From NCBI GenBank assembly GCA_017468215.1, contig JAFUJG010000098.1, forward strand, positions 1 to 6,097: a stretch of 6,097 nt of DNA. The letters are read 5' to 3'. The DNA comes from Clostridia bacterium. Its GTDB lineage: Bacteria; Bacillota; Clostridia; UMGS1883. The position numbers and the translations under genes were made by a program. Below, one piece after another: positions 1-6,046 of this stretch; the stretch's first letter is position 1; every line of letters begins with the position of its first letter. The notes under the pieces are model-generated. The model was given only the letters and a program-made list of their open reading frames with translations, made no database searches and was not told the origin of the DNA.

Positions 1-669
1 ATGGCTGAATGGACCAACCGTATTTCCGACACTCATTACGTTATAGGCTCGGTTATGGGGCCTCATCCATTCCCCACTATTGTTCGTGATTTCCAAAGCG
101 TTATCAGCCGTGAAGCAAGAAGCCAGATTTTAGAAAAGGAAGGTAAGCTTCCCGCAGCTGTGCTTGCATGCGTAGGCGGCGGCAGTAACGCAATGGGTAT
201 GTTCTATAACTTTATCGGCGACGAATCTGTTCGTCTTATCGGCTGCGAGGCTGCAGGTAGAGGCATTGACACAAAGGAGCATGCGGCAACAATTGCAAAG
301 GGTAAGCTTGGTATATTCCACGGCATGAAGTCCTACTTCTGCCAGAACGAATACGGTCAGATTGACGAGGTTTATTCCATCTCGGCTGGTCTTGATTATC
401 CCGGTATCGGTCCTGAGCATGCAAGCCTGTACGACTCAAAAAGGGCAGAATATGTGCCCGTAACAGATACAGAGGCAGTCGAAGCCTTTGAATATCTTTC
501 CAGAACAGAGGGCGTTATCCCTGCAATTGAAAGCAGCCATGCTGTGGCACATGCAATTAAGCTTGCTCCTACAATGAGTAAGGACGATATTATGATTATT
601 TGTCTTTCCGGCAGAGGCGATAAGGACGTTGCGGCTATTGCACGTTACAGGGGGGTACAGATTTATTAA
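1..669 (+). CDS. trpB: Tryptophan synthase beta subunit, C-terminal part (5' end outside window)
   Basis: This is the PLP-dependent beta subunit, which condenses indole with L-serine to give L-tryptophan in the cytoplasm as an alpha2-beta2 complex with TrpA. The visible 222 residues match the C-terminal part of the family. The PLP phosphate-binding loop GGGSNAMG is at 59-66, SAGLD at 128-132 (its Asp corresponds to Salmonella Asp305), [12 protein letters not shown] at 170-181 (Glu177 corresponds to Salmonella Glu350), and the terminal LSGRGDKD at 202-209 holds the Ser that contacts the pyridine nitrogen. Against a usual length of about 395-400 residues, roughly 173 N-terminal residues, including the PLP lysine and the catalytic Glu109 equivalent, lie upstream. 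The ATG at base 1 is an internal Met, not the start. The stop codon overlaps the proposed trpA start, so the two are translationally coupled. Nothing in the visible part looks degenerate. Confidence 0.97.
   Translation: MAEWTNRISDTHYVIGSVMGPHPFPTIVRDFQSVISREARSQILEKEGKLPAAVLACVGGGSNAMGMFYNFIGDESVRLIGCEAAGRGIDTKEHAATIAKGKLGIFHGMKSYFCQNEYGQIDEVYSISAGLDYPGIGPEHASLYDSKRAEYVPVTDTEAVEAFEYLSRTEGVIPAIESSHAVAHAIKLAPTMSKDDIMIICLSGRGDKDVAAIARYRGVQIY
649..655 (+). promoter_or_regulatory. Ribosome binding site deciding the trpA start
   Basis: The purine run AGGGGGG lies inside the trpB 3' end. It is separated by 9 bases from the ATT codon at 665, which is normal Shine-Dalgarno spacing. The alternative in-frame TTG at 629 has only an AAGGA (622-626) two bases upstream, which is too close. 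This supports initiation at 665. Confidence 0.6.
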
Positions 670-1366
670 TAGACTTGATAACTTAAAAAAGGAAAATATC
701 TTGGGTGCATTCATCACTCCCGGCGACATCAATGTTGAAAAAACAGAGGAGTATATCCTTGCAATGATTGAAGGCGGTGCAGACTTTATCGAAATCGGCA
801 TTCCCTTTTCTGACCCTGTTGCAGAGGATGCCACAATTCAGGAGTTTTATATAAAGGCACTCAAAAATAAGGTTAATACAGACACCATTTTTGACTGCGT
901 GAAAAAGCTGAGAAAAGATACCGAAGTACCTGTAGTTATCATTACAAACGCAAACCCTGTTTTCAGCTATGGTATTGAAAAGTTTTTCGAAAACTGCAAA
1001 AAGGCAGGCGTTGATGCGGTAATTATGCCCGATGTTCCCTTCGAGGAGGTTGACGAGTTCAAAGGTGCGGCAGATAAAAACGAGGTTTATATAATCTCGG
1101 CAGTTGCACCCACAGACGAGGCGAGGATTGAAAAAATCGCAGCAGAAGCAAAGGGCTTTTTGTATGCAACAGCTTTGGCTGAAAACACCGTTGAGGATAT
1201 GGAAAAGCTCATTGCTGCCGTAAAATCCAAAAGGGATATCCCCGTTATAACAAAGGACGAAAACTTCAAGTGTGACGGTCTTATCCTGTCAAACGAAATT
1301 GTAAAGCTTATCGACAGAGGTATGGAAACAAAGGCTATAAGCCATTTTGTAAAGAGCTATAAATAA
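665..1366 (+). CDS. trpA: Divergent, shortened tryptophan synthase alpha subunit (TrpA), probable ATT start
   Basis: TrpA normally splits indole-3-glycerol phosphate into indole and glyceraldehyde 3-phosphate and channels indole to TrpB. From ATT-665 the protein is 233 aa, against about 250-268 for the family. It begins (M)NRLDN, where TrpA proteins typically begin MNRI, and the start codon overlaps the trpB stop. Family hallmarks are FITPGD (16-21) and [20 protein letters not shown] (40-59). Glu43 corresponds to Salmonella Glu49, and Glu54 sits where Asp60 is. [13 protein letters not shown] (95-107) and MPDVPFEE (121-128) are also present. The C-terminal third is unusual: after GFLYAT (164-169) the usual GVTG catalytic loop is absent, the GFGIS phosphate motif is replaced around PVITKDEN (193-200), and the usual VGSAIV reads LSNEIV (208-213). 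Either it is a weakly active or structural alpha subunit, or the lineage uses altered binding loops. A TTG start at 629 would add 12 residues with no resemblance to TrpA. Confidence 0.83.
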   Translation: MNRLDNLKKENILGAFITPGDINVEKTEEYILAMIEGGADFIEIGIPFSDPVAEDATIQEFYIKALKNKVNTDTIFDCVKKLRKDTEVPVVIITNANPVFSYGIEKFFENCKKAGVDAVIMPDVPFEEVDEFKGAADKNEVYIISAVAPTDEARIEKIAAEAKGFLYATALAENTVEDMEKLIAAVKSKRDIPVITKDENFKCDGLILSNEIVKLIDRGMETKAISHFVKSYK

Positions 1367-1371
1367 AATAC

Positions 1372-1400
1372 AAAAAAGTGCGACGGTTCGCACTTTTTTT
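1372..1400 (+). terminator. Intrinsic terminator of the trp operon
   Basis: A perfect hairpin starts six bases after the trpA stop. A6-GTGCG (1372-1382) pairs with CGCAC-T6, the loop is ACGGTT (1383-1388), and the T run is 1394-1400. It separates the trp operon from the downstream protease genes. Confidence 0.92.
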
Positions 1401-1401
1401 G

Positions 1402-1430
1402 TTGCATAAATAAGGGGAAAATGGTACACT
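1402..1430 (+). promoter_or_regulatory. Likely sigma-A-type promoter of the first protease gene
   Basis: TTGCAT (1402-1407) and TACACT (1425-1430) are separated by 17 bases, directly after the trp terminator. The individual boxes match consensus only moderately. The stronger argument is that bases 1409-1444 align without gaps with 3674-3709, ahead of the second paralogous gene, at 29 of 36 positions. The conserved spacer word AATAAGGG followed by AAAATG could be part of the promoter, an operator, or simply a relic of the duplication. Confidence 0.55.
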
Positions 1431-1436
1431 TAGATT

Positions 1437-1443
1437 AGGTGAT
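1437..1443 (+). promoter_or_regulatory. Ribosome binding site of the first protease gene
   Basis: AGGTGAT is a seven-base complement of the 16S rRNA 3' end, five bases ahead of ATG-1449. The same AGGTGATG word precedes the second paralogue, and this fixes both start codons. Confidence 0.85.
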
Positions 1444-1448
1444 GTAAA

Positions 1449-3659
1449 ATGAAAAAAGTTTTAAGTATAATTACAATAATTTCCATGCTTTTTGCCGTAA
1501 ATGTAAATGCGGCAGAGGTTGTGTGGAGCGAATATAAAACCGGCACAGAGGTGGATGCCTATGTACATGACATTAAGGCAGGCGACAAGGTTACAATAGG
1601 TGTTTTTAACAAGGATAATGAGCTTGTAAGAGCCAAGAGCATCGTAAGTGAGGGTGAAAGCACTGAGCTTAAGGTTAACACTCAGGGTGGTGAATATGCA
1701 CGCACCTTTGTGTGGGAAGACGGCTCTCTTGCACCTGCAGATGTGGTTAACTCGCTTATAACTGCAGACGGTATAAAGGAGGATGCAATCTTTTCAGACA
1801 ACCAGCAGCCTAACCGGAGCAATGCTGTTACAGGCTACAGAAGCTTTGATGCAGTTTCGGGCGAATATATGATAAAAATATACGTTACCGTTTGGAAAAA
1901 GGGTGACAACGCCATTGTTTTGGGCGACAGCAGTAACGGTACCCTCCATTACGGTACAAGCTGTGCCACACTTTTGTTTAACGGCGACAACTTTGCCGTG
2001 CGTGACGGTGCAGGCGACGGAAACTATGCGGCAAATGCAGTTAACCTGTGTGCAGTAGATGTGAATAAAACCTACGAGGTTGTTTTTTGGGGCAATACAA
2101 CCACCGATACCTACAAGGTTATAATTACACAGGGTAAAAACCGTTACACAAGCGGAACCATACATTCGAGAACAAACGGAGAAAGTATTGATACCATTGC
2201 ACTTATTTCAAACGGAAAAAACACCTCGGTTACAAACGAGGGCTATTCAAACTTTGCCTTTACAGGCAAGAACCTTACCGTTATAACAAATCCTGAGGAT
2301 ATGATGCTTGAACCCATACACATATACGACGGCTTTGAAGGCATTTATTACGGCATCATGGTTGACGGAAAATATGTTCGTGGAAATAACGGCAAGCTTA
2401 CCTATGATTACGACAGCGTAAAGGATGACAGTGCAAAATTCCTTCCCAGAAATATGGGCGACGGAAGCCATGCCTTTGTGTGCAGGTCCTCCAACAATCG
2501 TATGACGGCTCCCTCCACTGTTTTACAGAATATTGCAAGCAGTGCCTATGCCACAAACGATGACAGCCAGCACTGGGTTATGGAAAAAAGCGAAAACTGG
2601 GCGGAGGATAATCTGTCCTATTACTTAAAGCATATTGAAACAGGAAATTACATAGGCAAGGCAATCATAGGCAGCAACCTCACCCTTCGGGGCGAGAGCA
2701 GTAAAGCAGAGGTTACCTTTGTGCCCCTTTATGAAGAAAGTCCGCTGTATCTTGTGAGCAAAACTCAGGTGTACGATAATCTGACAGATAGACAAAGGTT
2801 TATGATAGAAAGCGTGTATGAATCCGTTGCAGGCGACATTTTCGGCCGTTACGGCGGATATACGGATTGGACACCAAGGATAAGAATGGATAATCTTTTT
2901 AACGAGGTGCTGAGCGGCGGCTTGACAGAAAGCGAGCAGCAAACTAAATTTAGTGAGTTCTTTAATGATACAAATGGATTTATCTATTCGGGGCAGGCAA
3001 ATTATGAAACGGTGAGCCTTGAGCTTCCCGGAAGTGTTGGCTGTTATACCGAGGTAGGCGACGGCGAGGAAGGCACCTATGACTTCTGGCGCAGCACAAT
3101 GCTTTCGGGTGTTAAATACCCGGTTACTATTTACGACGCTGACGGAAACAAAGAGCAGACACTTACTGTATATGTTCATAACAATGATGTGGCAGAGCAT
3201 AACTATTCGATTTTTCTGCAGGCAATTATACAGATACCTTACCAGTTCAGAACACATCTCAAAAACGTAAAAATTCGTAACGACAGCGCAAACAGCTTTA
3301 ACGGCGGCGGTAATGATGTTTACGTGCGACTTAACTGGAAAATGGACCGTGGCGGAATGAGAAGCACCCTTGTGCACGAGCTGGGTCATGTTATTGACCA
3401 GAACAACGGCAACTGGGCATCAGGCTCAGGTTGGAGCTGGGCAATAGGTCAGGATTTGTTTACACCTTCAACCTACGGTGCGAACAATAACGCCGAGGAC
3501 TTTGCAGAATTCTGCAGAATGTATTTCCAGGCGTATTCCTGCCGTGACCGTCAGAGGGGTCTGGCAATCATCATGCCAGAAAGATATGCATCCTTCGGCA
3601 GGCTGAGAAAACAGAACATGTCGGGCTGGGGTCTGTGGGAGGACGGATATACAAGCTGA
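1449..3659 (+). CDS. Secreted multi-domain zinc metallopeptidase, lethal-factor-like (M34/ATLF type), paralogue 1
   Basis: A 736-aa predicted extracellular protease. Residues 1-21 form a Sec signal peptide (KK, hydrophobic core, likely cleavage after VNA). Residues 22-100 are an all-beta module ending in RTFVWEDGSLAP, a pattern I associate with surface proteins of glycan-degrading Clostridia. Residues about 105-280 look like a concanavalin/LamG-type fold (GDNAIVLGD, TDTYKVIIT). Residues about 293-428 look like a beta-trefoil of fascin/ricin type (GKYVRGNNGKLTYD, QHWVME, YYLKHIETGNYIG). A strongly conserved connector lies at 450-497. The C-terminal peptidase has HELGH at 643-647 (zinc ligands His643 and His647, general base Glu644), Asp650, Tyr676 and Glu683 in NAEDFAEF. 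The Tyr-to-Glu spacing of seven equals that of anthrax lethal factor (Tyr728/Glu735), so an active enzyme is expected. No LPXTG, SLH or transmembrane anchor is visible, so it is probably released or held through its lectin modules. Substrate unknown. The modules outside the peptidase are fold-level guesses. Confidence 0.86.
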   Translation: MKKVLSIITIISMLFAVNVNAAEVVWSEYKTGTEVDAYVHDIKAGDKVTIGVFNKDNELVRAKSIVSEGESTELKVNTQGGEYARTFVWEDGSLAPADVVNSLITADGIKEDAIFSDNQQPNRSNAVTGYRSFDAVSGEYMIKIYVTVWKKGDNAIVLGDSSNGTLHYGTSCATLLFNGDNFAVRDGAGDGNYAANAVNLCAVDVNKTYEVVFWGNTTTDTYKVIITQGKNRYTSGTIHSRTNGESIDTIALISNGKNTSVTNEGYSNFAFTGKNLTVITNPEDMMLEPIHIYDGFEGIYYGIMVDGKYVRGNNGKLTYDYDSVKDDSAKFLPRNMGDGSHAFVCRSSNNRMTAPSTVLQNIASSAYATNDDSQHWVMEKSENWAEDNLSYYLKHIETGNYIGKAIIGSNLTLRGESSKAEVTFVPLYEESPLYLVSKTQVYDNLTDRQRFMIESVYESVAGDIFGRYGGYTDWTPRIRMDNLFNEVLSGGLTESEQQTKFSEFFNDTNGFIYSGQANYETVSLELPGSVGCYTEVGDGEEGTYDFWRSTMLSGVKYPVTIYDADGNKEQTLTVYVHNNDVAEHNYSIFLQAIIQIPYQFRTHLKNVKIRNDSANSFNGGGNDVYVRLNWKMDRGGMRSTLVHELGHVIDQNNGNWASGSGWSWAIGQDLFTPSTYGANNNAEDFAEFCRMYFQAYSCRDRQRGLAIIMPERYASFGRLRKQNMSGWGLWEDGYTS

Positions 3660-3667
3660 ATAAAACA

Positions 3668-3695
3668 TTGACAAATAAGGGAAAAATGATAAACT
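3668..3695 (+). promoter_or_regulatory. Likely sigma-A-type promoter of the second protease gene
   Basis: A perfect -35 hexamer TTGACA (3668-3673) is followed after 16 bases by TAAACT (3690-3695), which matches four of six -10 consensus bases. The block is a near copy of the one ahead of the first paralogue. No terminator is visible in 3660-3712, so the second gene could also be reached by read-through from the first. Confidence 0.65.
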
Positions 3696-3701
3696 AAATA
3701 T

Positions 3702-3708
3702 AGGTGAT
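3702..3708 (+). promoter_or_regulatory. Ribosome binding site of the second protease gene
   Basis: AGGTGAT lies four bases ahead of ATG-3713. The in-frame GTG-3704 and ATG-3707 are inside or overlap this Shine-Dalgarno site, so they are unlikely starts. ATG-3713 gives an MKKF signal-peptide start analogous to MKKV in the first paralogue. Confidence 0.85.
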
Positions 3709-3712
3709 GAAG

Positions 3713-5932
3713 ATGAAAAAGTTTATATGTTTAATTTTAACAATGCTTTTAATGTTGTCTGCAATACCGGCAGGGGCAGTAGGTGTTACATGGTCGGAAA
3801 GCACGCTTGCACAAGGTGATGTTACAGCCACCGTCACAGGTATTGAGGCAGGTGACAGAATAGCCGTTGCAACCTATTCGGGAGGGGTGTTCTCGGGCTT
3901 TAACATGGTATGGGCAGAGAGCGATACTGCAGAGGTAACAGTTAATGTAAAGTCTACCGACGATACAGCTCGTGCCTTTGTATGGGAACAGAACAGCATG
4001 ATGCCCAAGTATTCCGATACATATCTTACAGGTAGCGGCATTATGGATAATGCAACGCTTTTCAGTGATAACCAGATGGTTAATAAGGCTGATGCAGTGG
4101 GCTACAAAACCATAACACCTCTTGTTGGTGATTACAGCATAAGCTTTGACCTGACCGTACGAACAATTGGTGATAACGCTATCATACTTGGTGACTCAAG
4201 CAACGGTACAATAGGCTACGGCGAAGCAAGTGCTATTTTACAGTTTGCAAACAGCACCAACTTCCAGACAAGACGAGGTGACGGCAGTGGTAGCTACTCT
4301 GAAGCGTCTGAAACAATCTGCACATTTACTACAGGCAATATTTATCACGTTACAATCCAGGGCAACACCACAACAAATACCTACAATGTAATAATTGATG
4401 ACGGCATAAATCAGTACATAAGCAGTACAATGACTGCCCGAAAAGACGCAACCGCTGCAGGTATTGATACAATTGCTTTTGTAAACAACTCGAAGAATAC
4501 AGTAGTTGCCGAAGGGTATTACACAAACTACAACTTCTCCGCAACAAACTTTGAAATTGTAAACGGGGAAACAGTGGAAATCCCCAAGTATGAGTATACA
4601 GGCTTTGCAGGTATGTATTACGGCCTGGAGGTTGTTTCCACAGGCAAATACGTAAGAGGCAACAATGGCAAGCTGACAGCCGACTACACATCTGCGTCGG
4701 ATACAAGTGCAATGTTCCTGCCTCGTGATATGGGCGATGGAAGTCATGCCTTTGTATGCAAGTCTTCCAACAACCGTATGACAACAACAGGTACAAGCGG
4801 CGAGGATCTTACAAGCAGTGCATACGTTATGACAGATAACACACAGCACTGGGTTCTTGAAGAAAACGAAAACTATTCCGAAACCAATAAAACATATTAC
4901 TTTAAGCATATAGACAGCAGTAATTACATCGGCTTAAGCGGAACAAATCTTGCTCTTGTGGCAAGCAGTAACAAAAAGGAAATCCGCCTTGTTCCCGTAG
5001 CGGGTGAAAGCCTTCTTGCTCAGGTAAGTAAAACAGATGCGTATAACCTTCTGTCAAGTGCACAGCGAGAGAGGATTGAGTCTGTTTACGAATCCGTTGC
5101 AGGTGACGTATTCGGCCGTTACGGCGGAACTGCTGAATGGACCCCCAGAATAAGACTGGATAACATGTTCACCGAAATCCTTTCCGGCTCTCTTACAGAG
5201 GCAGAGCAGCTTAGTAAGCTTGAAGAATTTGTTACGGCATCTGCCAACGGCTACATATACGACGGCCAGGCAAGCTACCAGACAATAAGCACCTCACTTC
5301 CCGGAACAGAAGGGCTTTACTGGGAGCAGGATGCAGGTACAGCAGGTAATTACGACTTCTGGAGCGGCACTTATCTTGACGGTATGCTTTATAAATACAC
5401 AATTTATGAAGCAGACGGTACAGCTCAGCAGACAATTAACCTTTATGTTGAAGACCAGTCCACCGCACAGACAAATGCTGCAACCTTCAGAGAAGTACTC
5501 TTAAACATTCCTTACGAATTCCGTCAGCATCTCACCACTGCTAAAATCAGAAACGATGGTGCAAACTACTACAATGGCGGTGGCGGCACACTTTATATCC
5601 GAATTAACTGGACCCCCGATGCAAACAATATGAGAAGTACAGTTGTTCACGAGCTGGGTCATATCCTTGACCAGGCATGCGGTACATGGTCAAACGGTAG
5701 TGGCTGGGCAGCTGCAAAGAGTGCAGATATGTACTCTGCTTCCGGCTATGCAAACTCCAGTAACGCAGAGGACTTTGCAGAGTTCTGCAGAATGTACTTT
5801 GCGGCATACGGAAACCCCGACATGCAAAAGGGCTTGCAGGTTATTATGCCAGAAAGATATGCATCCTTCGGTCGCCTTCGCCAGAATAATCTTGGCGGCT
5901 GGGGATTATGGGAAGATGAATATACAAATTAA
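3713..5932 (+). CDS. Secreted multi-domain zinc metallopeptidase, lethal-factor-like (M34/ATLF type), paralogue 2
   Basis: A 739-aa tandem paralogue of the preceding gene with the same module order. Residues 1-22 form a signal peptide with likely cleavage after AGA; Cys6 is in the hydrophobic core and is not a lipobox. Residues 23-103 are the beta-sandwich module (RAFVWEQNSMMP). Residues about 106-283 are concanavalin/LamG-like (GDNAIILGDSSNGT, TNTYNVIID). Residues about 294-430 are beta-trefoil-like (GKYVRGNNGKLTAD, QHWVLE, YYFKHIDSSNYIG). The connector is at 452-499 and the C-terminal peptidase at about 585-739. Its HELGH is at 646-650 with Asp653, the candidate catalytic Tyr is 679, and the third zinc ligand Glu686 is in NAEDFAEF, keeping the Tyr+7 Glu spacing of lethal factor and Pro-Pro endopeptidases. 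Over the last 131 residues the two paralogues align without gaps with 80 identities. All catalytic residues are intact in both, so neither copy looks like a decaying duplicate. It is probably exported and targets a glycoprotein or a glycan-coated surface; the substrate is unknown. Confidence 0.86.
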   Translation: MKKFICLILTMLLMLSAIPAGAVGVTWSESTLAQGDVTATVTGIEAGDRIAVATYSGGVFSGFNMVWAESDTAEVTVNVKSTDDTARAFVWEQNSMMPKYSDTYLTGSGIMDNATLFSDNQMVNKADAVGYKTITPLVGDYSISFDLTVRTIGDNAIILGDSSNGTIGYGEASAILQFANSTNFQTRRGDGSGSYSEASETICTFTTGNIYHVTIQGNTTTNTYNVIIDDGINQYISSTMTARKDATAAGIDTIAFVNNSKNTVVAEGYYTNYNFSATNFEIVNGETVEIPKYEYTGFAGMYYGLEVVSTGKYVRGNNGKLTADYTSASDTSAMFLPRDMGDGSHAFVCKSSNNRMTTTGTSGEDLTSSAYVMTDNTQHWVLEENENYSETNKTYYFKHIDSSNYIGLSGTNLALVASSNKKEIRLVPVAGESLLAQVSKTDAYNLLSSAQRERIESVYESVAGDVFGRYGGTAEWTPRIRLDNMFTEILSGSLTEAEQLSKLEEFVTASANGYIYDGQASYQTISTSLPGTEGLYWEQDAGTAGNYDFWSGTYLDGMLYKYTIYEADGTAQQTINLYVEDQSTAQTNAATFREVLLNIPYEFRQHLTTAKIRNDGANYYNGGGGTLYIRINWTPDANNMRSTVVHELGHILDQACGTWSNGSGWAAAKSADMYSASGYANSSNAEDFAEFCRMYFAAYGNPDMQKGLQVIMPERYASFGRLRQNNLGGWGLWEDEYTN

Positions 5933-5956
5933 TTTGCGTACAGGGAATAGGTAATG

Positions 5957-5985
5957 AAAAGGACTTGCTTTGGCAAGTCCTTTTT
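5957..5985 (+). terminator. Intrinsic terminator of the second protease gene
   Basis: A 12-bp perfect stem, AAAAGGACTTGC (5957-5968) with GCAAGTCCTTTT (5973-5984), has a TTTG tetraloop and a five-T tail (5981-5985). It lies 24 bases after the stop codon. Confidence 0.92.
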
Positions 5986-6009
5986 GGTTTTATATGTACA
6001 TTCTGCACT

Positions 6010-6046
6010 AAAGAAGCCATTTGGGACAATCCCAAATGGCTTCTTT
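6010..6046. terminator. Bidirectional hairpin between convergent genes
   Basis: A perfect 16-bp inverted repeat (6010-6025 with 6031-6046) has a five-base loop ACAAT. The A-rich and T-rich flanks suit termination in both directions. On the minus strand it begins right at the stop codon of the apparent convergent gene, so it is most likely that gene's terminator, with a back-up role for the protease transcript. Confidence 0.75.

Larger units (their letters stand above)
1402..5932 (+). repeat. Tandem gene duplication (promoter plus protease gene, two copies)
   Basis: The units 1402-3659 and 3668-5932 share promoter/leader layout, ribosome binding site and the full domain order of the encoded protein, and differ in length by only three codons. 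The leaders align at 29 of 36 positions. A 26-base stretch encoding MPERYASF is identical (3573-3598 and 5846-5871). Overall divergence is substantial, so the duplication is old, or the two copies came together by recombination between related genes. Confidence 0.8.

Noticed and set aside
1..3. ATG at base 1 as the start of a complete 222-aa protein
   Set aside because: The residues align with the interior of TrpB. The N-terminal part with the PLP lysine must lie upstream, so this is an internal methionine at the window edge.
629..664. TTG-629 as the trpA start
   Set aside because: It adds 12 residues unlike TrpA, its possible ribosome site is only two bases away, and the family-typical start aligns with codon 665. 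Not fully excluded.
2625..3389. Minus-strand open frame of 254 codons inside the first protease gene
   Set aside because: It lies wholly antisense to conserved domains including HELGH, has no ribosome site I can see, and its product shows no recognisable motif.
3375..3389. M60-type (enhancin-like) or thermolysin-type peptidase
   Set aside because: M60 proteins are also glycan-associated, but the Tyr-x6-Glu and NAEDFAEF context fits the lethal-factor type much better, and the thermolysin GxxNEx2SD motif is absent.
3660..3701. Terminator between the two protease genes
   Set aside because: No inverted repeat with a T run is visible. The stretch is explained by the promoter-like block.
3704..3712. 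GTG-3704 or ATG-3707 as the start of the second protease
   Set aside because: Both sit inside the AGGTGATG Shine-Dalgarno sequence. ATG-3713 has proper spacing and matches the first paralogue's MKK start.
4238..4909. Cysteine-rich minus-strand open frame inside the second protease gene
   Set aside because: The cysteines arise from frequent ACA threonine codons read in reverse. It is antisense to the conserved lectin-like modules and has no supporting signal.
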